Of a stretch of DNA of 64,000 nucleotides, positions 18,116 through 26,417 are shown in pieces. The notes beneath the pieces were generated by a model. It searched no databases. It had not been told where the DNA came from and worked only from the letters and a program-made list of their open reading frames with translations. Both the position numbers and the translations under genes were made by a program. Source of the DNA: Paradevosia shaoguanensis (lineage in GTDB: Bacteria; Pseudomonadota; Alphaproteobacteria; Rhizobiales; Devosiaceae); contig NZ_CP068983.1 of assembly GCF_016801025.1 (NCBI RefSeq), positions 2,968,501-3,032,500 of the forward strand, written 5' to 3'. How positions within the stretch are numbered: position 1 is the first letter of the stretch; the number at the start of each line of letters is the position of its first letter.

Positions 18116-18841
18116 TCAGGCGTGGGCCGGGTTGGCGTTGGCCGGTACGCGTGGGTCGGGCTTGTGGGCCTCGTGGTGGCGGTGGTGGTAGGCCGCCTGA
18201 AGCTTGTTGAGGCGTACGACGATGCGCATGACGGCCAGCGAGAGCGGAATGGCGAGGATGTCGCCGCCCAGGCGGAAGATGTTGCCGAGGAGCAGGCTGC
18301 CGATATCGTCCTTGCGCGACACCACGATGATGATGATCGCGACGGTAAGCAGCGCATTGCTGACCAGCCAGAGGAACCACCAGAGCGCCAAGGCGTCGGA
18401 GCGGCGGTTGCGATAGGGCGCGTCCGGATCGGCGCTGATCGACCAGACCTCGAAGAAGGCCTGGTAGGGGCGGAAGATGTTGAAGACGGGCACGAAATAC
18501 CACCAGACGGCGGAGCCGGGCGTAAAGCGCATGGGTTTTACGGCGAGGGCGTGGGCATTGCGGGCGACGCGATAGACCCACATGAGAAAGAGGATGCCGA
18601 CGATAATGCCGATGGCGCCGTGTACGGCGCTGACGAGGTTATGGCGCTCTTCGGTTTCGAGTACGGCGTTGATGACGGCATCGGAGGCGACGCCCTTTCG
18701 CAACTGCACCAGCGGCAGGCGGGCGAGGAAGCCGGTGACGACGGCGATTGCAGCTGCCAGCAGGTTGAGCAACAGGAACAGCAGAAGCCAGCGGCTGAGT
18801 TTTCTGGGTGCGGCATAGGCCGGACGTGGCAAATCGGTCAT
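18116..18841 (-). CDS. DUF4328 membrane protein
   Basis: A 241-residue protein with about six membrane helices and the DUF4328 hallmark RFTPGSAVWWYFVPVFNIFRPYQA, followed by an acidic/aromatic loop and a His-rich cytoplasmic tail (AAYHHRHHEAHK). Function is unknown. The ATG at 18841 is preferred because GGGGGGAG precedes it; an upstream ATG in the same frame uses part of that ribosome binding site. Confidence 0.88.
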   Translation of the reverse strand: MTDLPRPAYAAPRKLSRWLLLFLLLNLLAAAIAVVTGFLARLPLVQLRKGVASDAVINAVLETEERHNLVSAVHGAIGIIVGILFLMWVYRVARNAHALAVKPMRFTPGSAVWWYFVPVFNIFRPYQAFFEVWSISADPDAPYRNRRSDALALWWFLWLVSNALLTVAIIIIVVSRKDDIGSLLLGNIFRLGGDILAIPLSLAVMRIVVRLNKLQAAYHHRHHEAHKPDPRVPANANPAHA

Positions 18842-18928
18842 TTCTCCCCCCATCATGCGCGTTTGACGCTTCCTCCTCCTTGAATTGTTGTCAGGTTGTT
18901 GAGGAGCTGTCGAGACTTACCAAGCAAA

Positions 18929-18952
18929 AACGCCGTCCCGGGGGACGGCGTT
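18929..18952 (-). terminator. Intrinsic terminator after the SH3/crystallin gene at 18978
   Basis: AACGCCGTCCC (18929-18939) pairs with GGGACGGCGTT (18942-18952). On the minus strand the stem is followed by TTTTTG, typical of Rho-independent termination of the gene ending at 18978. Confidence 0.88.
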
Positions 18953-18977
18953 GCTTGTCGAAACGGAAAATCGTCGC

Positions 18978-19586
18978 TCAGTGGACTTTGTAGGACGAGA
19001 TCACGTCGTTCCAACTGCCGCCGACATTGGCCTTGGACGAGACCCAGGTGGAGCAGCCACCGCCGAACATGATGTCCCGGCAGACAGTTACCTTGGCGCC
19101 GCCAGAGAGCTTGACCGAGGAAATGCGGTCGTTCCAGGCCGGATCGATGACGCTTTCGCTGGTGCCGGCATTCTCGCAGAAGGAGGCGCCGCCGTAGTTG
19201 ATGTGCTCGAAGAAGCAGACCTTGGGCGAGGGTGCCGGGGGATGCGGGAAGGGGCCGTTGCCGACGCCGACCGATACCTGCGGGCCATCCGGGCCGATGG
19301 TGAAGCCGAAATTGAACGGGATCTGCTTGTTGCCCTGCTTGATCGCGAGGTAGTTGCGGCTCACCCAGCCATCGGGGCCGGGGCGCTGCACATAGCACCA
19401 GGAGCCCTGGCAGGTCTTCACGTTCACCTGCTCGCCGGCATAGAGCACGCCGATCTTGGCGCCGCCCGGAGCGTTGCGGAGGTTGACGTTGCTGGTGGCG
19501 ACGGCGGGAGCGGCAAGCGCGGCGGCGGTGGAGCCGATGACTGCGACAGCGGCAACAGCCGCGATGGTGATCTTCTTGGTCAGCAT
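18978..19586 (-). CDS. Secreted SH3b plus beta/gamma-crystallin-like protein
   Basis: A 202-residue protein with a signal peptide (cleavage after ALA, about 25), an SH3b domain (27-85: SNVNLRNAPGGAKIGVLYAGEQVNVKTCQGSWCYVQ...DGWVSRNYL), a Gly/Pro linker, and a C-terminal domain with Greek-key signatures CFFEHINYGGASFC and CRDIMFGGGCSTW, each closed by an aromatic/ISSxK motif. This resembles beta/gamma-crystallin or inhibitor family I36 domains. The domains probably act in the periplasm or outside the cell. The ATG at 19586 follows GAGGAAACACC. One of three tandem same-strand relatives. Confidence 0.88.
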   Translation of the reverse strand: MLTKKITIAAVAAVAVIGSTAAALAAPAVATSNVNLRNAPGGAKIGVLYAGEQVNVKTCQGSWCYVQRPGPDGWVSRNYLAIKQGNKQIPFNFGFTIGPDGPQVSVGVGNGPFPHPPAPSPKVCFFEHINYGGASFCENAGTSESVIDPAWNDRISSVKLSGGAKVTVCRDIMFGGGCSTWVSSKANVGGSWNDVISSYKVH

Positions 19587-19714
19587 GATGGTGTTTCCTC
19601 TGTTGTGACAGCGACTTAGCGCGTCGCCGTTCTGAGGCTGAGAAAACACTGCCGCGGCTGAACCCCTACTGAACGCGGCGTTTAGGGTGCCTGGGGATTT
19701 TGTTCAGGAAAGCG

Positions 19715-19742
19715 AAAAAACCCGCCTTCGGGGCGGGTTTTT
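19715..19742 (-). terminator. Intrinsic terminator after the gene at 19765
   Basis: CCCGCC (19721-19726) pairs with GGCGGG (19732-19737), flanked by A and T runs, so the minus strand reads AAAAACCCGCC-loop-GGCGGGTTTTTT. Placed 22 bases beyond the stop. Confidence 0.88.
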
Positions 19743-19764
19743 CAGTGCTTGCCGATGTCGAGGG

Positions 19765-20361
19765 CTAGTAGACGCGGAACGAGGAGACCGCGCCGCCCAG
19801 GCCTTCGGGGAGGTACTTCTTGTCCCTGACGATGCGGACGCAATAATTGGTCAGGTTGAAATCGCGGCAGACGAGGGCGGAGCTGTTGCCGTTGAGCTGG
19901 ATGGAGCGCACCTGGTTGTCGCGATTGAGCAAAGCGAGGTCGCTGACATAGGTGCCCGAGGCGACGCAGAAGCTCTTGCCGGTGAAATTCGTGCCCGAGA
20001 AGAAGCAGACCTGGCCGGGAGCGCGGAACGGCGAGTGGAAGCGCGGGCCATCCCAGCCGGGCGTCTGGCCGAAATCGAGCTGGTGCAGCGGGAACCAGCC
20101 GGCCTGGCGACCAGCCCGGATCTGGCACCAGCGGCCGGTGCAGCGATCGACCAGCACGCGGACCTTGCCATCGACGGCGCCGGCCTGCGGATAATTGGTG
20201 CCCGGCCCGCCGAGAAGAATGCCGGCATTGTTGGTCCAGGCGTTGGAGCCATAGAGGTGGGGCTTGTCGGCGAGGGCCGCCTGCGGGGTGAGCGCGATGA
20301 GCAGCACGCCGACAAAGGCGGAAACCAGGGTGGTCAAGGAGAGGGTCTTGAGACGATGCAT
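19765..20361 (-). CDS. Secreted protein, divergent SH3b plus crystallin-like domain
   Basis: A 198-residue protein with a signal peptide (cleavage near ALA/DKP, residue 32), a divergent SH3b-like segment (GILLGGPGTNYPQAGAVDGKVRVLVDRCTGRWCQI) with the same Cys pair, and a C-terminal Greek-key domain (VCFFSGTNFTGKSFC, VCRDFNLTNYCVRI, GAVSSFRVY). It is the most divergent of the three tandem paralogues at 18.9-21.2 kb. The ATG at 20361 marks the signal peptide; a longer frame upstream has no such features. Confidence 0.83.
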   Translation of the reverse strand: MHRLKTLSLTTLVSAFVGVLLIALTPQAALADKPHLYGSNAWTNNAGILLGGPGTNYPQAGAVDGKVRVLVDRCTGRWCQIRAGRQAGWFPLHQLDFGQTPGWDGPRFHSPFRAPGQVCFFSGTNFTGKSFCVASGTYVSDLALLNRDNQVRSIQLNGNSSALVCRDFNLTNYCVRIVRDKKYLPEGLGGAVSSFRVY

Positions 20362-20433
20362 CCTAAAAGCTCCAAACCTGCAATGTGTTGCGAGGCTAGC
20401 GCGATGCGACCAGGGTTCCAAACAGAAAATGAA

Positions 20434-20459
20434 AACGCCGCGCGGTGAAGCGCGGCGTT
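20434..20459 (-). terminator. Intrinsic terminator after the gene at 20482
   Basis: A 10-bp stem, AACGCCGCGC (20434-20443) with GCGCGGCGTT (20450-20459) and a 6-base loop, followed on the minus strand by TTCATTTTC. It lies between two tandem SH3-family genes, so each is likely its own transcription unit. Confidence 0.85.
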
Positions 20460-20481
20460 CCTGAAGCAAATCTTTCAGATC

Positions 20482-21177
20482 TTAGTAGACCTGGATGGAC
20501 GAGATGGAGCCATCGAACCGGCCCAGATTGTAGGCGTCGGTAGTGTAGACGCGGCAATCGCCACGGAAGTTCGGGCGGGTGCAGACGCGGACCTGCAGCC
20601 CATCACCGTTCTCGATTGAGCCGATCATGCTGTCCCAACGGCCGAGCTGGGCGATGCGATCACCGGATTCAGCGCAGAAGCTGCGGCCACGCAAGCCGGG
20701 GCTTTCGTAGAAGCAGACTTCACCGAAGTTCGGCTGCGGCATGGGCGGGCGCGGCCCCGGGCCCGGACGCGGCGGGATCGGACGGACCGGGGGAACCGGC
20801 GGCTGGCCGATACCGATGGAAACACCACCAGGGCCAACGGAAATGCCGAAGTTCGGATCGGGATTGACCGGGCCGATGACCTGGTTGCCGCCGCCACCAC
20901 CGCCGCTGCGCGACAGGTAGTTGGAGGAGACCCAACCAGAGACGTTGCGGCCCACGATGTAGCACCAGGTGCCGCGGCAATCCTGCATATCGACCCGCTG
21001 GCCGGAGCTCAGCACGCCGACAACGGCGCCGCCCGGGCTGGAGCGGACATTCACATTGCTGGTGGCGGTAGCCGGCGCCGCCGAGGCGACGGACGGCAGC
21101 AGCGTAAACATGCCGGCCGCGGCTAGCGCGAGGCCCGCCAGCGCGGTGCGCAGGGTCTTGGCCATCTGACGTTTCAT
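20482..21177 (-). CDS. Secreted SH3b plus beta/gamma-crystallin-like protein
   Basis: A 231-residue protein with a signal peptide (about 1-33), an SH3b domain (35-92: TSNVNVRSSPGGAVVGVLSSGQRVDMQDCRGTWCYI...GWVSSNYL), a Gly run and Pro/Arg/Gly-rich linker (about 95-150), and a crystallin-like C-terminal domain (VCFYESPGLRGRSFC, VCTRPNFRGDCRVY, GSISSIQVY). Same architecture as the gene at 18978. An alternative start five codons on (MAKTLRT) is possible. Confidence 0.88.
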   Translation of the reverse strand: MKRQMAKTLRTALAGLALAAAGMFTLLPSVASAAPATATSNVNVRSSPGGAVVGVLSSGQRVDMQDCRGTWCYIVGRNVSGWVSSNYLSRSGGGGGGNQVIGPVNPDPNFGISVGPGGVSIGIGQPPVPPVRPIPPRPGPGPRPPMPQPNFGEVCFYESPGLRGRSFCAESGDRIAQLGRWDSMIGSIENGDGLQVRVCTRPNFRGDCRVYTTDAYNLGRFDGSISSIQVY

Positions 21178-21404
21178 TGGACGCTCCTCGTCTTCTTAGA
21201 CAGATATGGTCTTGGCAGAAACGAGATCCCGAGAACCTTGGTTCCGCGCTGCTTCTGCTCGTCGTGTGCAGTTAGACAGGGTTAGATGAATGGCTGCTGA
21301 ACGGCAACGAACGAGAAATATCGAGCACCATGTCGAATTTCGGGCAAGGGCGGCGTCATAGGCGCATTCCCCACACAGGGGCGGCATAGAACGGGAGAAG
21401 AGCG

Positions 21405-21740
21405 ATGAAATACATGCTGTTGCTGATCGGCGACGAAAGTGTCTGGATCAATTCCACCGACGAAGAAAAGCGCGCCATCTTCGCCATGCACGAGAAGCTG
21501 GGTGAGGAACTGGCCAAGAAGAATGCGTTCCTCGCCGGGGAAGAACTGGATCACTCCTCGACGGCCACGACCGTGCGCAACGAAGGCGGCAAATCGCTGG
21601 TTACGGACGGGCCCTATGCGGAGGTGGCCGAGCATCTGGGCGGCTTCTACCTCATCGAAGCCGACGATCTCGACGAGGCGCTGCGCTATGCCAAGATGCT
21701 GCCGGGGACAGTCGAGGTAAGGCCGGTGGTGGAGCACTGA
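21405..21740 (+). CDS. YCII-related (DGPF-domain) protein
   Basis: A 111-residue protein with the YciI/DGPF fold: MKYMLLLIGDE start, LVTDGPYAEVAEHLGGFYLIEADDLDEAL, where DGP is the signature. The function of DGPF proteins is not settled; they are almost always encoded next to ECF42-type sigma factors, as here. A GGGAGAAGAG ribosome binding site precedes the ATG. The stop overlaps the sigma factor start (TGATG), so the two are coupled. Confidence 0.9.
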   Translation: MKYMLLLIGDESVWINSTDEEKRAIFAMHEKLGEELAKKNAFLAGEELDHSSTATTVRNEGGKSLVTDGPYAEVAEHLGGFYLIEADDLDEALRYAKMLPGTVEVRPVVEH

Positions 21741-22939
21741 TGCAGGAAGCGCTGGCGGCGGCTTATCGTGAACATTGGGCACGGCTGCTGGCGCTTCTTA
21801 CCAAGCGGTTCGGCGATATCGATCTGGCGGAGGAGGCCTTGCAGGAGGCCTTTGCAGCGGCAAGCCGGGCGTGGATGGAGGAACGGCCGGCAAACGCGGC
21901 CGGATGGTTGATGATTACGGCGCGGCGCAAGGCGCTGGACAAGCTGCGTCGGCAGGCGGCGCTTTCACGGCGGCATCGGTTCGCATGGATGGGGGCGGAT
22001 GTTGGGGAGGTCGAGGAGGAAGGCCTGCCGGATGAGCGACTGGGGTTGCTCTTCATGTGCTGTCATCCGGCACTGTCGCGCGAGGCGCAGGTGGCGCTGA
22101 CGCTCCGAGCAGTGGCGGGTATTTCGACCGAGGCGATTGCCGGGCTGTTTCTGGTGCCGGTACCGACGATGGCGGCCCGGCTGACGCGGGCCAAGAACAA
22201 GATCAGGGCGGCGCGGATACCGTTTCGCGAACCGCAGGCCGATGAACTGGCGGAACGGATGGCCGGCGTGATGGCCGTGATCTACCTGATCTTCACCGAA
22301 GGCTATGTGCCGCGCGAGGGCGTCGCAGTGACGCGCGCCGAGCTGTGCGAGGAGGCGGTGAGGCTGGGGCGGGCGCTCTGCGAGGTGGCGCCCGCCAATA
22401 AGGAGGCGCGAGCGCTGCTGGCGCTGATGCTGCTGCAGAACGCGCGACGCGACGCGCGGCTGGGGGCGGATGGCGAGGTGCTGACACTCGACCAGCAGGA
22501 TCGCTCGCTCTGGCGGCACGACGAGATCGCCGAGGCGGTGACGTTGCTTGAGGGCATCGGAGGAAAGGGATTTGCAGGGGCGTACCATCTGCAGGCAGCC
22601 ATTGCAGCGGAGCATTCGCGGCCGTGGCGACCGGCGGACTGGCAAGTGGTGGCGCAGCTCTATGCGTTGCTGGAGGCGGTGCAGCCCTCGCCGTTCGTGC
22701 GGCTCAATCGAGCGGTTGCCGTGATGGAGGCGTTCGGCCCGGAGCGAGGACTGGAACTGCTGGCGGATGTCGAGGAACAGTTGGCGGGGCACGGCCCGAT
22801 GCATCTGGCGCGGGGCGAGATGCTGTTGCGCGCCGGGCAAAGCGAGGCGGGCAAGGCGGCGATCGGGCGGGCGCTGGAGCTGAGCAGGAAGGTGGGGGAG
22901 AGGCGGTATCTGGAGGGGCGGTTGCGGGAGATTGGGTGA
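21740..22939 (+). CDS. ECF-type sigma factor with C-terminal TPR-like extension (ECF42-like)
   Basis: A 399-residue sigma factor. Region 2 (FGDIDLAEEALQEAFAAASRAW...NAAGWLMITARRKALDKLRRQ) and region 4 (ALTLRAVAGISTEAIAGLFLVPVPTMAARLTRAKNKIR) sit in the first 170 residues. They are followed by a long helical C-terminal part (about 190-399) with TPR-like repeats, typical of the ECF42 group. These sigma factors lack an anti-sigma gene; the C-terminal extension and the linked DGPF protein are thought to take part in control and output. One base of overlap with the YCII gene. Confidence 0.92.
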   Translation: MQEALAAAYREHWARLLALLTKRFGDIDLAEEALQEAFAAASRAWMEERPANAAGWLMITARRKALDKLRRQAALSRRHRFAWMGADVGEVEEEGLPDERLGLLFMCCHPALSREAQVALTLRAVAGISTEAIAGLFLVPVPTMAARLTRAKNKIRAARIPFREPQADELAERMAGVMAVIYLIFTEGYVPREGVAVTRAELCEEAVRLGRALCEVAPANKEARALLALMLLQNARRDARLGADGEVLTLDQQDRSLWRHDEIAEAVTLLEGIGGKGFAGAYHLQAAIAAEHSRPWRPADWQVVAQLYALLEAVQPSPFVRLNRAVAVMEAFGPERGLELLADVEEQLAGHGPMHLARGEMLLRAGQSEAGKAAIGRALELSRKVGERRYLEGRLREIG

Positions 22940-22970
22940 GGCTGCGACAGGGACAGTGGTTGGCTCCGCG

Positions 22971-23020
22971 CCCCCTCATCCGGCGCTGCGCGCCACCTTC
23001 TCCCACAAGGGGAGAAGGGG
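22971..23020. repeat. Rhizobial-type palindromic intergenic repeat
   Basis: CCCCCTCATCCGGC followed by a hairpin (CCTTCTCCC, ACAA, GGGGAGAAGG; 22996-23018). A related module with a CTTCTCCC hairpin and GGATGAGGGG occurs at 50.78-50.89 kb in another arrangement. Confidence 0.65.
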
Positions 23021-23040
23021 CGTGGAGACTGCTTCCAGGC

Positions 23041-23442
23041 CTATTCGGCGCGGCGTGGTTCGATCTTGCGCTTCTTGCCGTCTTCGCCCATGGCGACATA
23101 GACGAAGCTGCCTTCGGTGACCTTGACGTGGCCGCCGATGCGGTTGCGGCGCGCCCAGGCTTCCATGGCGATGGTGATCGAACTGGTGCCGATGCGCTTG
23201 ACGCGGGTGAAGACTTCGAGGACGTCGCCGACCTTGACCGGGGCGATGAAGGTCATCGCTTCGACGGCTACCGTGACGACGCGGCCATTGGCGTTTTCGA
23301 CGGCGGCGATGGCGCCGGCGATATCCATCTGCGAAAGCACCCAGCCCCCGAAAATGTCGCCGGCGGCGTTGGTGTCGGCCGGCATGGCCAGGGTGCGGAT
23401 GGTGAGCGAGCCGGTGGGCTCGGGCGTGGGATCAGTGATCAT
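23041..23442 (-). CDS. Acyl-CoA thioesterase (hotdog fold, YciA-like)
   Basis: A 133-residue hotdog-fold thioesterase. It shows the YciA/BFIT-type pattern MPADTNAAGDIFGGWVLSQMDIAGAIAA (catalytic Asp/Asn region), then VAVEAMTFIAPVKVGDVLEVFTRV and ITIAMEAWARR. It hydrolyses acyl-CoA in the cytoplasm; chain-length preference cannot be read here. Its start overlaps the end of the thymidine kinase gene by 11 bases on the same strand, so they are probably co-expressed. Confidence 0.9.
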   Translation of the reverse strand: MITDPTPEPTGSLTIRTLAMPADTNAAGDIFGGWVLSQMDIAGAIAAVENANGRVVTVAVEAMTFIAPVKVGDVLEVFTRVKRIGTSSITIAMEAWARRNRIGGHVKVTEGSFVYVAMGEDGKKRKIEPRRAE

Positions 23443-24037
23443 GCGTGGTTCCTGCAGGCGGCCAGCGGCCGGTCTCTTCCTCCCAGTGACGACGGCACAG
23501 GGAAACATAGACGGTCTTCTCAATCGAGACCTGATCGCCGATGGTGAGCGCGTGTCCCTCGGCGTCTTGTCGCACCACCATGGTGGCCTTGGCCCCGCAA
23601 TGGCAGATGGTGCGCACTTCGCGCAGCACATCGGCGATGGCGAGGAGTTCGGAGGAACCGGGGAAGAGCTTGCCCTGGAAATCGGTGCGCAGGCCGAAGC
23701 TCATGACGGGGATGCCGAGGCGGTCGGCGACGCGGGCGAGCTGCCAGACCTGGGGAGCAGTGAGGAACTGGGCTTCGTCGACGAAGACGCAACTGATCGG
23801 GGTGGCCGCGTGCTGGTCGCAGATGCGGGCGAAAAGGTCGGTCTCCTCGGTATAGAGCTCCGCTTCAGCGCTCACGCCCAGGCGCGAGGAGATGAGGCCG
23901 ATGCCATCCTCGGCATAGAGGGCGGAGGTGAACAGCATCGTGTTCATGCCGCGCTCGCGGTAATTGTAGGATGCCTGGAGCAAGATGGTCGATTTGCCGG
24001 CGTTCATCGCGGCATAGGAGAAGTAGAGCTTTGCCAT
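23432..24037 (-). CDS. tdk: Thymidine kinase
   Basis: Type II thymidine kinase of 201 residues that phosphorylates thymidine in the salvage pathway. It has the P-loop AAMNAGKST (residues 9-17), the Walker B region CVFVDEAQFL with catalytic Glu, the lasso-domain zinc cysteines (CHCG and the later CRRHW; the final position is His) and RTDFQGKLFPGS. Usual family length is about 190-205. The ATG at 24037 follows AACGGAAGGCCCC. It overlaps the downstream thioesterase gene. Confidence 0.95.
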   Translation of the reverse strand: MAKLYFSYAAMNAGKSTILLQASYNYRERGMNTMLFTSALYAEDGIGLISSRLGVSAEAELYTEETDLFARICDQHAATPISCVFVDEAQFLTAPQVWQLARVADRLGIPVMSFGLRTDFQGKLFPGSSELLAIADVLREVRTICHCGAKATMVVRQDAEGHALTIGDQVSIEKTVYVSLCRRHWEEETGRWPPAGTTHDH

Positions 24038-24110
24038 TGGGGCCTTCCGTTATCGCCCCGTTGTGCCGCAGGCAGCCGGGCTGCGCGACTGGGAATCGCG
24101 GGAAGCGCAC

Positions 24111-24138
24111 AAAAAAAGACCGCCGGGCGAGGGCGGCC
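24111..24138 (-). terminator. Intrinsic terminator between tdk and the two-component operon
   Basis: GACCGCC (24118-24124) pairs with GGCGGCC (24132-24138, one G-U), followed on the minus strand by seven T. It probably ends the transcript from the histidine kinase gene 200 bases upstream. The rest of the 304-base gap 24038-24341 holds the tdk promoter region and nothing else I recognise. Confidence 0.7.
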
Positions 24139-24341
24139 TAAAAGCCGGGCGAGGCCGGCGAATAGGAACGCGGGGTTGGCGGCCGCGTTCAGGAGCCAGG
24201 GCTCACAGGTTGGGCGGGGTGAGCCGGGCGGGTCCGGAGCCAATGGGGGTTGGCCGGGACAGTGCGACGGTATTGGCGTTGTGTGACGTCGCAGTGACGG
24301 GGCTGTGACGGCCACGAGATTTTCGTGAGGCAGGAATGGGA

Positions 24342-25658
24342 CTAGCGCGGCAGGGTGAGCCTGGCGCGCAGGCCGCCCATTTCGCTGTCCTCGAGGGTCA
24401 GCGTGCCGTTGTGGTTGCGGGCCGTGGTCAGGGCGATGGCGAGGCCGAGTCCGAAGCCTTCGTGGGATTCCGAGCGGGAGGAATCGCCGCGCATGAAGGG
24501 CTGGAGCATCTGCTCGCGCTGGTCGGCGGGAATGCCCGGACCATTATCCTCGATATCGATGATGAGGGGGCCGTCGGCATTGGCCGCGAGGGTTATCCGG
24601 CATTGGGTGCCGTGATGAAGGGCGTTCTCGATGAGATTGGTGACGGCGCGGCGGAAGGCCTCCTCGCGAATGCGGGCGGTGACGTGGGCGGGGCCACGAT
24701 AGTCCACGGCCTTGCCGGTATCGGTGTAGTCATCGCTGAGTGCCTGGAGGAAGGACGCGAGGTCGACGCGCTCGAGCGGAGGCAGCGCGCTCGGGTCGCG
24801 CAGGAGGGAGAGCACGGCGTTGATCATGTCAGTCATCTGCGCCAGGTCGCGCAGGATGGCTTCGCGGGTGACGTCGTCGGGAATGAATTCGGCGCGCAGG
24901 CGCATGCGGGTCACGGGCGTGCGCAGGTCGTGGCCGACGGCGGTCAGCATCATGGTGCGGTTCTTGACCAGCGAGTCGATGCGGTCGCGCATGCGGTTGA
25001 GGGCGATGGCAACGGTGCGTAATTCCGCCGGGCCGGTCTCGGGCAGCGCGTCGTGGTCGCCATCGGGCGTGTATTCGGCCACGGCCTGGGCGAAATTGCG
25101 CAGGCGGGTCGAGAGGACGCGGGTGGCCCAGACGAGGAGGGCGATGGCGCCGATGGCCGCGAAGATCAGCGTATTGGTGCGCGGGTTGAGGAGTGGCGGG
25201 GTGGGCGCGGAGAAGGGGAGATTGACGCGCAGGTGCATCTCGTCGGGCAGGGCGACGGTGACCGTACGCGGCTCGCTGCCGGTATGCGGATCGACGGTGG
25301 CGATGATGTCTTCGCCGAGGTCTCGGGTGAGGAAATCGGGGGCGGTCTCGCCGCCGGGTACGATCATCGGCGTGCCCGCGCCGCCAATGATGCTCAGGTC
25401 GATATCCGGATTGGAGCGGTTGGCGGCGGCGACGATGAGCTGGCGCTCTTCCATGCCGGGGGCATCGGCGATGAGGCGGATGATGGCGGCGATCGAGCGG
25501 GCCTGCATGCGCAGGTTCTCATCGGGATTGTGCCGGGTGTCGGTGAGGTTGACGAGGGCCAGGGCGATCAACTGACTCAAAGCCACAGTGGCCAGCAGCA
25601 GGAGGACGATCTGTCCGGAAATGCCGTTGGGCCAGAGGGATTTGAGGGCCTTGATCAT
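24342..25658 (-). CDS. Sensor histidine kinase (EnvZ-like)
   Basis: A 438-residue inner-membrane kinase with two membrane helices (about 15-37 and 163-182) around a periplasmic sensor region, a HAMP linker, the phospho-acceptor His in the H box (VGHDLRTPVTRMRLRAEF, His about residue 245), N box (LIENALHH), D box (IEDNGPGIP) and a G box (GFGLGLAI). It phosphorylates the response regulator encoded just upstream, with which its start overlaps (ATGA). The stimulus is unknown; the periplasmic domain has no recognised ligand site. Confidence 0.93.
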   Translation of the reverse strand: MIKALKSLWPNGISGQIVLLLLATVALSQLIALALVNLTDTRHNPDENLRMQARSIAAIIRLIADAPGMEERQLIVAAANRSNPDIDLSIIGGAGTPMIVPGGETAPDFLTRDLGEDIIATVDPHTGSEPRTVTVALPDEMHLRVNLPFSAPTPPLLNPRTNTLIFAAIGAIALLVWATRVLSTRLRNFAQAVAEYTPDGDHDALPETGPAELRTVAIALNRMRDRIDSLVKNRTMMLTAVGHDLRTPVTRMRLRAEFIPDDVTREAILRDLAQMTDMINAVLSLLRDPSALPPLERVDLASFLQALSDDYTDTGKAVDYRGPAHVTARIREEAFRRAVTNLIENALHHGTQCRITLAANADGPLIIDIEDNGPGIPADQREQMLQPFMRGDSSRSESHEGFGLGLAIALTTARNHNGTLTLEDSEMGGLRARLTLPR

Positions 25659-26368
25659 AGTTCCGAAACGTCGGGGGCGAAGCTGTAGCCGGAGGACCGC
25701 ACGGTGAGGAGGATGACCGGATCGCGCGGGTCCTTCTCGATCTTCTGGCGCAAACGCGACACAAGGATGTCAACGCTGCGGCCGGACGAGCCATTTTCGC
25801 GGCCCTGGGTGAGATCGATGATCTCCTCGCGCGAGAGGACGCGGCCGGCCTGCTCGCAGAAGACCTGCAGCAGGTCGAATTCGGCGGAGGTCAGCGTGAC
25901 GCGCGAGCCGGTGGGGTCGAGCAGGCGGCGGGCCTGAATATCGAGCTGCCAGCCATCGAACGCGTAGCCGCGGACCGCCTTGCTGGCGGGCTGCGGCTCA
26001 CCGGTGTGGCGGCGGAGCACGGCGCGGATGCGGGCCAGCAGTTCGCGCGGGTTGAAGGGTTTGCCGACATAGTCGTCCGCGCCCATTTCGAGCCCGATGA
26101 TGCGCTCGATATCGTCGGAGAGGGCCGTCAACAGGATGATCGGGATGTTGGAGGTGGCGCGGAGGCGGCGGCAGATGGTGAGGCCATCTTCGCCCGGCAA
26201 CATGCGATCGAGAACGATGAGGCTGATAGACTGATCCTTGAGGATCCTGTCCATCTCGCGACCGTCGGTGGCAACGCTGACGCGCAGGCCGTTGAGTTCA
26301 AGGAACTGGGCTACCAGATCGCGGATCTGCCGGTCGTCTTCGACCACGAGGATGTGCGGCGTCTTCAT
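25655..26368 (-). CDS. OmpR-family response regulator
   Basis: A 237-residue regulator with a receiver domain (residues 5-118; acidic pocket EDD, phospho-acceptor Asp in LIVLDRMLPGEDG, Thr in ILLTALSD, Lys in VGKPFNP) and a C-terminal winged helix (about 140-235, TSAEFDLLQVFCEQAGRVLSREEI). The ATG at 26368 gives the standard N-terminus (MKTPHILVVEDD). It forms an operon with the downstream kinase. The target genes cannot be inferred from the window. Confidence 0.95.
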   Translation of the reverse strand: MKTPHILVVEDDRQIRDLVAQFLELNGLRVSVATDGREMDRILKDQSISLIVLDRMLPGEDGLTICRRLRATSNIPIILLTALSDDIERIIGLEMGADDYVGKPFNPRELLARIRAVLRRHTGEPQPASKAVRGYAFDGWQLDIQARRLLDPTGSRVTLTSAEFDLLQVFCEQAGRVLSREEIIDLTQGRENGSSGRSVDILVSRLRQKIEKDPRDPVILLTVRSSGYSFAPDVSEL

Positions 26369-26417
26369 ATGCCTTGGGTAGCGCAGAGGACCGGATTTGA
26401 TAAGAGGTAGAATTGCC

